Translations under genes and position numbers: made by a program
Part shown: positions 1 to 15,084 of the stretch, piece by piece
Layout of the letters: the number at the start of each line of letters is the position of its first letter
Numbering within the stretch: the first letter of the stretch is position 1
NCBI GenBank assembly: GCA_963402885.1
Contig: OY727098.1
Location: forward strand, 14,184,717 to 14,248,716
Length of the DNA stretch: 64,000 bases
Reading direction: 5' to 3'
Source of the DNA: Antedon bifida
Lineage: Eukaryota; Echinodermata; Crinoidea; Comatulida; Antedonidae
Notes under the pieces: model-generated
Told to the model about the DNA's origin: nothing
The model's database searches: none
What the model saw: the letters and a program-made list of their open reading frames with translations, nothing else

Positions 1-123
1 AGTAGAAAACACCTTCTAAGGGCACACTATTTATATACATGTACATATGTTTTAAGTGGAAACTTCTCTATGAAGACACTTCTGGAAAAGCAGTGAAACA
101 ATACAAACATTAGACTTTTTCAG

Positions 124-893
124 GCCTCGTCTATCTGTTTGGTGGAATGACTGCTGTAGGAGCAGAACTTAGAACAGCAGAGAGTTATAATCCTATCACC
201 AAGGAAACGGCTTCATTAGCAGATATGAGAAGCCGTCGGATAGGCTGTAGCGCTGTGGTGATTGATGACAATATATTTGTGGTTGGAGGATCCAATGCAA
301 GGAAAGGTGCACTCAATACAGTTGAACAATATTCAATAATAAATGTAATTTATGTTTTTTTATTTATTTTTTTTTAATTTAAACCTACCATTTAAGGTAT
401 ATTATAGGGCTAAGTGCGTCCCACAGCTTAGCTAACAAATTTACTGATCTTATGTATTCTAGTAGAACAGTATCATCTGATTGTGCAACTTTAGCACAGT
501 GGGACTGAGAGTAAACTGAATGCGGCAAAAAATGTATTGATCAGGCTTGTGTTGATTTTGTGTTCTGAAAACTTTGACAACTATCTGGCTGAAATGGTGC
601 ATGTCTTTTTCTGATGTAATGAAATACAATTTGACAGTTATAACTTCCATTTGTTCTTTACATAGGAAAAATGGACAACACTACCATGTATGTCTACTGC
701 ACGTACTGGCGCCAGAACAGCAACTGTCAATGGCCTTCTGTATGTTGTTGGTGGTCGCACTGTAAATAGAGGATTTGGATCAGCAGTAACATTTCTGGAT
801 ACGGTAGAATGTTATGACCCTCGAACTCAGTGTTGGACAAACCTTGATAAGATGTCTGTAGCTCGATGTGAAGCTGCTATTGCAGTCTTATAA
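124..893 (+). CDS. IPP: IPP-like kelch protein, 3' end (last two coding exons)
   Basis: Coding exons are 124-344 (after a cag acceptor; the first two bases complete a split codon) and 666-893, ending in TAA. The 5' part lies outside the window. The product is the C-terminal part of a kelch beta-propeller, with repeats showing the GG doublet and downstream Y and W (LVYLFGG, IFVVGG, LLYVVGG, VECYDPRTQCW). In family members the propeller binds actin or presents substrates to a Cullin-3 ligase through an N-terminal BTB domain that is not visible here. I assign IPP because the chain ends ARCEAAIAVL, close to the end of human IPP as I remember it, and because NGLLYVVGGR and the TVEQYS blade also fit. 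The donor at 345 (gtaatt) is weak, so exon 1 ends where frame and homology agree. Other KLHL proteins are the alternative. Confidence 0.8.
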
Positions 894-925
894 TTATTTT
901 CTTACAGATAAACTTTTTGTCTGAT

Positions 926-931
926 AATAAA
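926..931 (+). terminator. Poly(A) signal of the IPP-like gene
   Basis: AATAAA lies 33 bases after the kelch stop codon, in an AT-rich stretch. It is the nearest canonical signal and implies a very short 3' UTR. Confidence 0.5.
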
Positions 932-1443
932 TGCTGGACTATCTTTTATTATAGGTGCATAAGTACTAGCAACCCAAAACCAATTATACTAGAATTTATA
1001 TATGTGACATGCCAAGCTCCACATATATTAGTTCGTATCAAAACAATTAAATACAAAATCCCTTGCTAACCTCATGTACATAGACCAGTCGTATTTGAGG
1101 TATATGTCACTTATTGCAGAATTTACTTCACCTATTTTTTCTGGGGTCATTTTGGCTGTAGAATGAGTAACAGACAACAGACCATTTCATTAATAGGGAT
1201 TTACTTAAAAACTACTGTAATAAATGAATTTTATTTTTAGGTGTGGTGCTTGGAATTTGACAATTAAATTATCAAACAGTAGAAAGTATTTAGAAATATA
1301 TAATAATTTAAAAAGCTACTTATTATTTATGCACAATAATAGTTATGATCTAAACATTACAATTGTGCATTCATTGTTGGGAAAAACTGGTTTTATGTTT
1401 TTTTGTTATGTTGTGATCATACAGAATCCCAACATTTTAATCT

Positions 1444-1585
1444 TAAAGCTCTGTATAAACTATCAAACTTTATGTGACAAAAAAATTTGATGTGCCCATA
1501 TATGGACATGATGATGTCATATCACTCATATTTAGCTACATCACACTTTTTTGTTACATAAAGTTTGATAGTGTAGACAGCTTTA
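1444..1585. repeat. Short inverted-repeat element, family A
   Basis: The ends are inverted copies of a sequence with the core ACTATCAAACTTTATGTGACA on the left and AAAGTTTGATAGTGTAGACAG on the right. The interior has the motif pair CCATATATGGACATGATGATG and a CATCACA segment. The same family recurs at 12866-12935, 24129-24292, 26689-26819, 39094-39137, 49380-49527, 53276-53413 and 60418-60452. There is no coding capacity, so it is probably a MITE-like non-autonomous DNA transposon. Confidence 0.75.
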
Positions 1586-2237
1586 CTGTGTGGCAATACC
1601 TATTCACGTGCAGAGGTTTTAAAAAAAAGTGTAGTAGCCACCACTTAAAATAGTATATTTAATGAAAACTATCGATATGTTTATGTGCAATAAAGATATT
1701 TTATATATGATCATTAAATTGTATTTATTCATTTGGTGAATACATTCAGTTATTGTTCTCTGCACTTACAGAATATATTTCTTGGCAAAATTCCAATACT
1801 GTTGAATTGAAGATTAGACAGGTGAATTTTTCGGATGGCAAAACATTTTTATTAACACCTTTCATGAACAAAAATAAGTCAAACGACAGTTGAATTATAT
1901 TGCTGCGTTTTATTTTTTTAATCTTAAGGTAAAAAACAAGTACACTTTCCCAACACAGAAAACCACAATCAATATGATTAACCAAAAAACAGTTATTCAA
2001 ACTTGAAGAGAATTTGAGAGAATATCAATAACAGTACACTATCAAAAACACTAAAAAATGTACAGTATAATTACACCCTTATCAGCCAATTGGGACCAAA
2101 TTATTATTTGCCATGCAACAAATGCATATTATATTCATATATGTATTATATATTGTTAGTTCATTACTTACAGTATTTTGTTAAATTATTATTTTTACTG
2201 CAAAATATGAATTTATTTTTCTAATAAAATGCATCAA

Positions 2238-2373
2238 CGCCAATTTACACAGAGGTAAACGGAAAACTGTAGCTTGTCCTGAGGGGAAAACACCCATCTG
2301 CTCAGCGTTGTGTGTAAATGGTCATAATATAGATTCTATATTTTTACCGCTCGATCGTCTGTGTAAATTGGCC
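2238..2373. repeat. Short inverted-repeat element, family D
   Basis: It begins CGCCAATTTACACAGA and ends TCTGTGTAAATTGGCC, so the termini are inverted repeats. A second, oppositely oriented and diverged copy lies at 14528-14712; both carry an AGCGGTAA block next to one end and a GATGGG segment inside. It is non-coding and MITE-like. Confidence 0.65.
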
Positions 2374-2524
2374 TACTTGTTAACAATGTTAAATGTTTTA
2401 CAAAAAACTTCAACTTCACTGTTTAGACATTTCTTTTTTTTTAAATTAAGACTCCAACCAATTAAAGATTACATTTGTTTTACCTTGATTTAACAATGAA
2501 ATGTTAAATGGGAGTGAAACAAAG

Positions 2525-2530
2525 TTTATT
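2525..2530 (-). terminator. Poly(A) signal of TMEM53
   Basis: TTTATT on the plus strand is AATAAA on the minus strand, about 90 bases past the TMEM53 stop codon. Confidence 0.5.
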
Positions 2531-2618
2531 TGACAGTTACAGTTTGTAAATATAGAGAGATAGTCATATTTAAAAGCAATGCATTTGTTTACAATACAGT
2601 ATACTGTATTTCAGCATT

Positions 2619-3497
2619 TTATGGTACTGGTAGACATTTCTCAACAAAATTGTGGCACAACTCGATGTACTGTTGAGGATGAAGTTTCATGTGAGTGCAA
2701 TGTCCAGAATCCGTCCAGCACTGCTCTTCTACCATTATCCCAAGTTTTCGTCTTTCAGCAATCACATCACTGATTGTAATATAATTACAAATGATATCGG
2801 CTTTGGAGTAGAGGTATAGTTGAGGGTATCGACCACGATCTTTTTTTAAAGCAGAAATAAACGAGAATCCATAGCGAAATACTGCCCACGCTGGTGGGTA
2901 GAAGAAAGATGCGATTATTCCCATTATAATAACAAAAGCATTGAAAATTCTTTTAAAGTTAAAAATTCCTCCTTTTGTATTTTCTGGGTTGGAGTAGAAT
3001 CGCGACATAAATACAACTTTCAAAGTTATAGGACTTGGGCAACTATCGTAAATGCAACCTTTTACTTGGAGCAAAGTGAGCTCTCCACTTTTATGATCAT
3101 GCAGAATTTCAGTAATATGTCGATAGAGAAATCCTCCTCCATTACTGAATACGTGAAAAAATATGTTGCATTCCTCCAAACCAAATTCAAATAATAGTTC
3201 AAGAATTTTGTTAGCAGTTTCACGCAATTTTTCTCCCTGGAAAAATACTTGTTTGATGGGTGCTGTATAACGAATCGTACCATAACCTTTCTGCTGATAA
3301 ATCGCACTATACTTTGCGAGATGTTTATCTAAGCAGCCAACCCAACCCAGAAGAATGACAACTGTCTCTCTGTTGCTGGTGGGGCTCTCTTCTTCTTCTT
3401 GGCCATCACCACCAAAACCATCTTCTGGACCACATGATGGTACAGTCGGAGGAAAAACAATATGATACTCAAAATCTTCCGAATTATTGTCCTCCAT
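2619..3497 (-). CDS. TMEM53: TMEM53 (nuclear-envelope DUF829 alpha/beta-hydrolase-like protein)
   Basis: A complete intronless frame of 292 residues, close to the 277 of the human protein. Family knowledge places TMEM53 in the outer nuclear membrane, where it limits BMP-SMAD signalling; enzymatic activity is unproven. Visible features are an acidic N-terminus (residues 1-45), the conserved strand VVILLGWVGC (46-55), LAKYSAIY, RYTAP, a nucleophile-elbow-like HVFSNGG (Ser118), a hydrophobic span at about 185-201, YLYSKAD (Asp233), and a late SGHCTHM His pair (266/269). These could form a Ser-Asp-His triad. The start is the first ATG and leads straight into conserved sequence. It converges on IPP and is head-to-head with ARMH1, matching the human TMEM53/ARMH1 arrangement as I remember it. 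Confidence 0.95.
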   Translation of the reverse strand: MEDNNSEDFEYHIVFPPTVPSCGPEDGFGGDGQEEEESPTSNRETVVILLGWVGCLDKHLAKYSAIYQQKGYGTIRYTAPIKQVFFQGEKLRETANKILELLFEFGLEECNIFFHVFSNGGGFLYRHITEILHDHKSGELTLLQVKGCIYDSCPSPITLKVVFMSRFYSNPENTKGGIFNFKRIFNAFVIIMGIIASFFYPPAWAVFRYGFSFISALKKDRGRYPQLYLYSKADIICNYITISDVIAERRKLGIMVEEQCWTDSGHCTHMKLHPQQYIELCHNFVEKCLPVP

Positions 3498-4426
3498 GAT
3501 GATAACCAGTTAACCTACAGAACAGACAAGGCGGTACGCCCTATAGAGTTTTCAATAAACTACACAACAAAAAGCTAAGCCTGTCAAGGTCAATTTGCCG
3601 AAGAGAAGATCAAGCCGGGCGGACGTGACAAGCAGGGTCAAACAACAGAGAAGGAAGAAAACAACCACAAAAAGAGCAGCCTAGGCGGCGGTTACCTTTG
3701 ATCAATGAACCGTGAGAGATTCTTTAGCTAAACAATTCTGATCTGCGCACGCTCACTGACCGCTGACCGATGGCAACCGTCAACAACAACAACACGCAAC
3801 ACGACGATCGAGCTCTTCTTTCTCTCTCTACTACGGAAAGTAGTTTTTAAAATGTGATAATTAAGCCTATAAAACTAAGAAAAGATTTTGAATTGTATAT
3901 AGACCTTTATATAAGTAGGCCTACAACATCAAACTGACAAAGGTATTCTACTACTGTATTGTAGTATAGCCTAGGCCTACTAGGGCCGGCTAGGCCCTAG
4001 GCCTAGCCTAATAGTAGAGGCCCAAAAGAGCTAGGATTTACTATGCCTAGCCTAGCCTAGAAGGCCTCTATCCTAGCCGCCTAGCCTAGATAAGCCTAGG
4101 GGTCCCGGCCTAGGCCTAGTGACTATAATAGGCCTAGGCCTAGTAGTGTTGTGGGCGCTAAAATTGTATAACGTGGGTACGAAACTGCATTAGGTTAGCG
4201 CCGTGTTGACTGTGTAGTAGGCCTAACCTTCCCACCTCTAGGCTGGTAGTACTAGGTAGGCTAGTAGTACTACTAGTAGTAGTAGCCTAGTATTACATCT
4301 ACATTAGCATTCTTCGGATCTCCGCATTCTTCTAGGTAGCCTACTAGCCTAGTAACTAGGATCGGACTAGTGTTGCAAAACGGCCAAGAGTATAAACCAA
4401 CTAGAAGAAAGTAGTGTAGCTATACC
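3498..4426. other. TMEM53 upstream region with TAGGCCTA-rich block
   Basis: The first 350 bases upstream of TMEM53 are less AT-rich and probably hold its promoter and 5' UTR; I see no TATA box. From about 3960 to 4380 the sequence is dominated by overlapping TAGGCCTA/CTAGGCCTAG palindromes and TAG/CTA runs. No reading frame is credible. Confidence 0.6.
3960..4380. repeat. TAGGCCTA palindrome cluster
   Basis: Many near-tandem copies of AGGCCTAG/TAGGCCTA separated by CTAGTAG-type linkers. The same motif is scattered through introns elsewhere (for example 12460-12535, 51180-51370, 58430-58700), but this is one of the densest clusters in the window. Confidence 0.7.
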
Positions 4427-4616
4427 TGTTGAACTGGGCTTGCCACTTTGTTTGGAGTTCATTGCCCAGTGGCCAATTCTACAATCTTTCGGTATCTCGT
4501 ATAAAATACGGTAAACACACACACAGTGCCTATTCCGCTGATCTCTTCAGGACGACACACATGACCTCGGGTCACTCGGTGGACTGAACCATTTTGTGGA
4601 GGGGTATTTCACTACA
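4427..4616 (-). repeat. Candidate solo LTR end of the 4.4-7.3 kb element
   Basis: On the minus strand a purine-rich tract (AGGGGAAG) is followed by TGTAGTGAAATACC. The block ends TTCAACA about 190 bases later, giving TG...CA ends. No partner copy exists in the window, so the boundaries are provisional. Confidence 0.35.
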
Positions 4617-4749
4617 CTTCCCCTGATTTTATAAGGCCAGAAACAATAATTTCTGGTTAACGCTAATGATAACTGAACCAAGTGCATCTTCTAGCACCAT
4701 TCACAAATAACATAATAACTTAAAACTTCTAGTAGGCCGCCGGAATAGT

Positions 4750-5422
4750 CGGCTCTCCACCATCAGGGAGAGATCCCGGCCATTCTTCCGGGTCAAGCCT
4801 AAGACTTGCTCAGCGTCCTGGCCCAAGATTCTTCCGACTGCCTCTGCAGTTGGATAGAGCAGATGTGGTGCACCCATAGGGGGAAAACACTCCTGCCCCT
4901 ATCGACCATTAACACAGTCCAGGAGAAGATATGAAGCAGAATGCATACACTTCTTGGAATTCGTGCTAGCTGCAAGATGTTAAGGCAGTTCTGGTAGCAC
5001 GTCTCAGCCGTTGGGTCGTTGTGACCGACTCTCAGTTGCAGGCAGATCGCTAGATGGTGTCGCAGTTAGAAACCCTGTGCCAGAAGGCAGCGCAACATCT
5101 CCTGTCTAAACCAATTGGCTACCAGAACGGAGTGGTCCAGGCCAATCTCCCCGAGCACCTGGGTAACGCCGGAGCGCACCAAGGTCTTCAGTCGGGAGAG
5201 TTGACTGGCTGGGACATTCTTCTTGGGTTGCACCCCGACCCCCACCTCATAACCCTCTCGCCGAAGGCGATGGATCTCCTCTGCTGAATGGTGAAAGGGA
5301 GGGTGGCAAAAGATGGCGACACCCCTGACAGGTCGTACCGGCTTCGTCTGAGCTCCAGCTGGCTCAGCTAGTATGGTCTCCATCAGCGTTGCTCGAGGAG
5401 ACAGCTTTAGAGAGGAGCGCAA
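4750..5422 (-). pseudogene. TatD-family nuclease-like frame (broken), element-borne
   Basis: The minus-strand frame 5422-5066 contains GVAIFCHPPFHH and GVTQVLGEIGLDHS, the latter resembling the TatD signature around LGEIGLD(Y/F). It is followed by RQEML, where TatD has RQ/QxxVF. The frame then stops. Past it, at about 4751-4877 in another frame, sequence such as YPTAEAVGRILGQD and TRKNGRDL resembles the TatD C-terminus, so at least one frameshift or stop separates the halves. TatD proteins are metal-dependent DNases; several metal ligands cannot be confirmed here. It overlaps the zinc-finger frame by a few bases in a different frame, suggesting a once-continuous protein. The identification rests on short motifs. 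Confidence 0.5.
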
Positions 5423-6132
5423 GCGGTCCGGGTGGAAGTGGGCATCGAATGCTCCCAGCGTTGTGTGCGTACTGTCTTCTTCTCCAGTCTGAAGGGGGTG
5501 GTTGACCTGAGCCTCCTCTTGGTGGGCGAGCTACGTTTGACGTTCTTAGGACTGGTGGCTGGGCGAGCAACCATATAGCGCCAGTGGATTAGGGCCGCTG
5601 GGTGATTGAGGGTAAACCCCTCCGGCGGCTCACCTCCTATTGCTGTTTGTAGCTCAAACATCATGTCCAGGGTCTTCTGGTCAATGCCGCCTACATGCGG
5701 ACCGACAGCCTTCTCGTTATTTAGTTGGGTGACCAGGTCGTCAAAAGTGGACTCCGGTCTCCCCAGTATCTCGGTGGCGCACTTCCACAGCAGGCACAGC
5801 TTGGTTTGTGTCTTCTGCAGAGTGGATGGTAGCTTAAAACATGCAGGAAGATGGTGGGACCACACATGCCTCTTCATGTTGTGCACCGCCTCGAACTCGC
5901 ATCCCGAGAACATGCACAGGTTTTTCCGCCGGGGGCGTGGATCCACAGTCGGTGCGCTTGATGGTGGTGTTTCTGCCGCTGATTCGAGGGTAGTCTCCAC
6001 ACCAGTCACGTCTCCACTGACCTCCACCGTTGGTGCTGGGGTAGGTACAGCGTCGAGTAGTCGCCGCCGGGTTTCTTCCTGCTCCTCTACAGACAGGGGA
6101 CGCCACCGTCCATCGATCTGCCATTGCGTCAT
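5407..6132 (-). CDS. Element-borne zinc-finger protein, uncharacterised
   Basis: An open frame of 241 residues on the minus strand. A single Cys2His2-like finger is visible near residues 72-93: C, four residues, C, then HNMKRH and SHH. A basic, Arg-rich C-terminal tail follows. The plus strand also carries a 208-codon open frame (5606-6232), an antisense artefact of the GC-rich sequence. It lies just downstream of the integrase relic and upstream of the TatD-like frame, so I treat it as an accessory frame of the same element. The last 15 or so codons overlap the TatD frame, hinting at a frameshift. I recognise no host orthologue. Confidence 0.5.
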   Translation of the reverse strand: MTQWQIDGRWRPLSVEEQEETRRRLLDAVPTPAPTVEVSGDVTGVETTLESAAETPPSSAPTVDPRPRRKNLCMFSGCEFEAVHNMKRHVWSHHLPACFKLPSTLQKTQTKLCLLWKCATEILGRPESTFDDLVTQLNNEKAVGPHVGGIDQKTLDMMFELQTAIGGEPPEGFTLNHPAALIHWRYMVARPATSPKNVKRSSPTKRRLRSTTPFRLEKKTVRTQRWEHSMPTSTRTACAPL

Positions 6133-6451
6133 CCAGATATCAGTTGCGCTGAAATCAAGATTACTTGGTACCAGGTCCCTTCTGAGGAGGACACAGCTTC
6201 TTGCATTTACCCTTCCGTTGGCTATTACCTAGCACATATACCTTATCAACCCCCCCCCCCCCCCCCCCCGGTTGTAGGGCGAGCGCTGACACAGAAGTCG
6301 TAGTCTCTCTTCATGCGTCGCTGCGTTTCTCCCAGAGTAGCCTGTGCTTCACGGATTGATTGTGTGAGAGCGGCCAAGTACTGCTGTCGAGTGTTTGTGC
6401 AATTAGAGGGTCGCTAGCTGTAAACATGAGATCGGCAGGGAGGTTGATCTC

Positions 6452-7315
6452 TCATCCGAGCATCAGCATGTTGAGAGTGTAACACGTCGAGCGATTTACT
6501 GTCGCCCGAATGGGTCTAGTTAACTGCGGTAGAAACACATCCCAGTCTTTCTGCTGCCGGCCTACAAAACATCTCACAGCATACGTCAGTGTCCAGTTGT
6601 ATCGTTCCACCTGGCCGTTGGCAGCGGGTCGGTAGCTGGTGGTCCAGGTCTTGATAATCTGTAAAACTTTACAAAAAGAACTAAATAATTCACTTTCAAA
6701 ATTACTCCCCTGATCAGAGTGGAGTTGCAAAGGTATACCGAACCGGGAGAAGAAATTCCCTACCACTGCTCGGGCCGTTACCTCCGCTGTGGGAGTGGGC
6801 TGGCTTCAATCCATTTTGTGAATTGGTCCACCATCATGAGAATGTATAATTGCCCATGTTGGTTTTAGGTAAGGGCCCAAGGAAATCGATATGTACCCGT
6901 TCCATGGGTGTACCTGCATGAAAGTTTGTTAAAGGGTTTTCTTATTGCATGTACACACTTCACAGTTGGCTGCATACCTTTCGATATCCCTGGACATGCA
7001 ATACCAAAATAACTTTTCCTTAAGACGAAAACGGGTTCGGGCGATGCCTTGGTATGCGGCCGAAGGGAGGTTGTGGTGTAGTCGTAGGGCGACTAACTGT
7101 AAGTCCCTTGGCAGTACCAAGAGGCGCTCGCCAGAAGTTTCTTGTTTCAGGAACAGAAGATGGTCTCGATTCAACCTCATTAGTTGAGGGGTCGTCTTTG
7201 CGCTCCAACCACCGCAGGATAGGCTGGAGATCAGCATCCTTGAGTTCGCTGACAGAGTACCCCTAACATCAGGCCGTCGGTGTATCCGGCTGATTCGATG
7301 TGACCATATCTCCAT
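6452..7315 (-). pseudogene. Ty3/Gypsy integrase relic
   Basis: The minus-strand frame 7315-6929 carries the zinc-binding part: LHHNLPS... with the later CEVC pair, but the second His of the HHCC motif is not at its usual place. Frames between 6929 and 6770 hold HIDFLGP and a VDQFTKW segment. Frame 6766-6452 holds LHSDQGSNFES and NGQVERYN, giving the D-D-E acidic residues in order. A TGA at about 6450 replaces what is usually an Arg codon after the MLMLG segment, a CpG-type nonsense change, and in-frame sequence continues past it. The element is dead. Confidence 0.75.
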
Positions 7316-7703
7316 CCTGTAAAATACAAATGTTAGTTAATCCATTCCAAGGTCGCTCGACCACCCGGGTCCCACACAAACCCCTCACTACCCAATTGTC
7401 CGGATGTTTAAACTGTGGGTTAAGGTTGGTATTCTCGCAACTAAGACCAGATTTATATTATCGTATATATTTTTAACCGACGTTTATTTTATTCCTCAAT
7501 TAAGCATCCCGCCACACCTTATTGTATATTAACACATTTCTATTTGTAATAGAATTTATTGACTTTTACAATTTACCAAGCAATAATAATGTTCTATTGA
7601 GTCTTGACAAATTTTGTAAAGTATACCTAGCAAGATCATGGAAAATACGAAACAATCTTATACAACTCGCAGATAGCATGTAATGTTTTTGTTTTGTTGC
7701 GGT

Positions 7704-8039
7704 ATAGAGATCTTTTTATTTTGAGTTTTTAATATTACTATTTTTTTTTTTAAATTTTGGTACAATTTTTTTTTTTTTTTTTTTTTTTTTTTCAGTTACT
7801 GTACTACTTAAAAATTGTTTGTATTTCTTTTCTTTTTAACTCATTGTATTTTGCATAAGTGCCGTACGACTACGATAGCGATCGAGTCGGCGGTTGATAA
7901 TTTTATTTTGTATCTGTTTGTTTTTATTAATTTGTATCTGTTGAATGTCTATCTGTATATAGAACGCACCGTGTATGAACGGGTGCCACCGTTGTAAAGG
8001 TGTAGTTTCAATAAATTATTATTATTATTATTATTATTA
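7704..8039 (+). mobile_element. Retroposon copy with (TTA)n tail, copy 1
   Basis: It is nearly the same sequence as 49999-50311, starting at the same base (ATAGAGATCTTTTTATTTTG) and ending TTTCAATAAATTATTATT. It contains an internal poly-T run and a conserved block (CGACTACGATAGCGATCGAG). The shared 5' end suggests either a full short non-autonomous element or a common LINE truncation point. Confidence 0.7.
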
Positions 8040-8229
8040 CAAGCAAAATGTATTTTCTCACTTAAGATTACTCTTGTCTTGTATTACCATATTACACCCA
8101 AAAAAACGTCTCCCTCGAATAAACGCCCCCTAAAAACTCAATACGGTATAATTTCATACCTTATTTCTGAGTGGAGGATCAATGAATTTTGAGTAGAAAG
8201 ATTATTGAGTGCTATTGAACCGCGTAAGT

Positions 8230-8395
8230 AAGGTTTCGGCGAAATTTCTTGTAAAAAAAATTGCCATGTCAGCTAATTGTCTGTCGGCCAATTGTATGTC
8301 AAAATTTCCTGTCAGAGAAATGTCCGGTTGGCAAAATGTCTGTCGACGAAATATCTGTTGATGAAATGGCACTCAGCGAAATGTCCTAGTACCGA
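8230..8395 (+). repeat. Degenerate minisatellite
   Basis: About eight imperfect units of 16-18 bases around the consensus GTCGGCGAAATGTCT. Short open frames across it come from periodicity and are not coding. Confidence 0.5.
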
Positions 8396-10101
8396 CCCTT
8401 CCAGGACCAAGCTAGGCCTACTACTAAGTGGAAGCTGCCACCAACCAAAGCTGCCGCCAGTTTAATATCGTTATTTGTATTGTCCTGGATGGAACGCCAT
8501 GTGCGCTTTGATTGCCATTGCCATTGTACTATTTAACCTTTATATCTCATTTATGTACTATTGAATTTTCATATCTTTTTTTTTAATGTATTGGTAGTGA
8601 AGGAAAAAAATAACATTAAAGTTTCTCCGAGCTCTCCTATCGAATCTATATTCAGTATTGCATTAATAATTTACGTATGGTACGGTCGAATCTCGTACGG
8701 TACTGTCAAATTTTAGTATCTCATTTACATACTATCGAATCATGGAGGTATACGAATCTATACAGTATTGCAATTTAATTTACGTACGGTATTGCAGAAT
8801 CTTTATATCTCATTTACATACTATCGAATCTTGGTTGTTTTTATTATTATTAATAGGGTGTATTATTACATTTCATTGGTAAAGCTGTATTCTGAATAAA
8901 AAAAAGCTATCCAACGATACCAAACAGTATGGTATTTGGTAAAATTAGATGTTTACCTTTTGACCTTTATTGGTCATGTGACTTGTTTTAATGCTAAATA
9001 CTACTGTAACTATGAATTTTTTGAGATGGGTGTAATGGAATAACAGTATAAAATTCTTTTTCCAATGACACCATTGATGCCTATGTTTCAGTGTGCAGTG
9101 CTTCGGCCATTTTGAAATCCAAAATGGCTGCTTTTCCCTGGCCAATTTTTTGCAACCCTTTCATTCTATGTTTTTGATACCTTAATGAACAACTGTGCCA
9201 AGTTTTAGAATGTTATCACAATTTGAAGGATTGGTTCCCTTGACACGTCTCTATAGCAGACATCCGCGTAATTAATAACAGACTGTGCAGATACTTGCAT
9301 CTAATTTTAGTTATTAAAACTCATTTTATATTTATATCATTTATAATATTTATATATCAGAAGGTATAAAATGATTTAGGATATTGAAATAATATATAAA
9401 TAAATTGCTGTCATCATGTTATTGTAAATAAATTAAAAGTTAACCAATGATGATTGCGAGTACACTACTTTACTAATTAATTAATATACAATTACAAATA
9501 TATATATATATTTTGATATACTTTATTGAAAAAAATATATATGATTCTTAGTTATTGGCTTATTATATTTATAACAATACAAACACCACAATGTATTTTA
9601 TTGTACTTTATTAAAAATATATATATCATTTACAACAGTTAAAATAAGTAATATCATCGATTCGCCATTTCGTTTAAAAGAACGTATCACATTCAATCTG
9701 TAAAAATATTGAATAAATTACATAATAATGTATTTTAATTATTATTTACATCCAAGGTAAAAAAAGGTTAATCAAAGGTTAAAGCACATAGGCCAATGGC
9801 GTTGTAACAAACAACAATCAAAGCACACACGGCGTTCCATACAGATTACCGTATTTATTGAACTAGTGGCCACTTTGGTTGGCGGTCGCTACGACCGTAA
9901 TCCTAGTCTGGCTGGCCTATTAGTATTTAGGCCTAGCTTTCTTCTATATAGGTAGGCCTAACATGTAATATACAATAATGATTAAATAATACTTTTTTTT
10001 TTTACGCATCCCCTATAATTTTTGTTTCAGCAGAGTTTTTTATTTTATTATATATAATTATGTTTTCTTGTCTGTCGTGAAAAATATTTTTTAATCTTAT
10101 T

Positions 10102-10153
10102 ATTATATTACTTAAATCTCAGTTCCAGGAACTGAGATTTATGTAATATAATT
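10102..10153. repeat. Near-perfect hairpin upstream of ARMH1
   Basis: The arms 10113-10126 and 10128-10141 are exact inverted repeats around a single A. The pairing extends outward with about two mismatches to 10102 and 10153. It lies some 75-85 bases before the ARMH1 splice acceptor. Confidence 0.8.
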
Positions 10154-10238
10154 GTACTGCATACAAAAGAATGTTTTTTTTCTGGAAGTTTTAAATAGTA
10201 AAATACTAATATTTTGTTTTATCTACAGAACCTTAAAC

Positions 10239-14941
<4,703 letters not shown>

Positions 14942-14979
14942 CTTTAAGATAGCTATCTTGGAAGATAGCTATACAGAAA

Positions 14980-15084
14980 TAGTTTTACACAGCAGTGTTC
15001 ATCATAGACAGTTTTACACAGCAGCAGTGTTCATCATAGATAAATAGACAGTTTTACACAGCAGCAGTGTTCATCATAGATAAA
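14980..15084 (+). repeat. Three-unit tandem repeat
   Basis: Units share AGTTTTACACAGCAG...TGTTCATCATAGA. The second and third units have an extra CAG and are nearly identical. It lies in the ARMH1 3' UTR region. Confidence 0.75.

Larger units (their letters stand above)
894..2524. other. Convergent intergenic spacer between IPP and TMEM53
   Basis: The two genes face each other tail to tail. Apart from the IPP poly(A) signal, the spacer holds two short inverted-repeat elements (1444-1585 and 2238-2373, listed separately) and AT-rich sequence with no conserved reading frame. Confidence 0.6.
4427..7320 (-). mobile_element. Decayed Ty3/Gypsy-type retroelement with extra 3' frames
   Basis: Read on the minus strand, the order is integrase zinc-binding region, integrase core, zinc-finger frame, TatD-like frame, a purine-rich tract, then a candidate terminal repeat. 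The base composition is visibly more GC-rich than the flanks. No gag, protease or reverse transcriptase is visible, and no second LTR is found on the 7320 side, so the copy is truncated. Frameshifts and a stop interrupt the integrase, and a poly-C run (6250-6269) lies between the integrase and the zinc-finger frame. It separates the TMEM53 and ARMH1 promoters. Confidence 0.75.
7316..10238. other. TMEM53-ARMH1 spacer, right part
   Basis: This spacer holds a retroposon-like tail (7704-8039), a degenerate GTCxGTCGGCGAAATGTC-type short tandem array (about 8230-8395), dispersed direct repeats of ATCTCATTTACATACTATCGAATC type (8526-8840), and AT-rich sequence to the ARMH1 acceptor at about 10229. 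The first ARMH1 exon (5' UTR) must lie somewhere here or further left, but I cannot place it. Confidence 0.5.

Noticed and set aside
1224..1490. 88-codon frame downstream of IPP
   Set aside because: AT-rich, no homology recognised, overlaps a family A repeat, and lies after the IPP poly(A) signal.
5606..6232. 208-codon plus-strand frame
   Set aside because: It is antisense to the zinc-finger frame, which has a recognisable Cys/His motif. The plus-strand product shows none.
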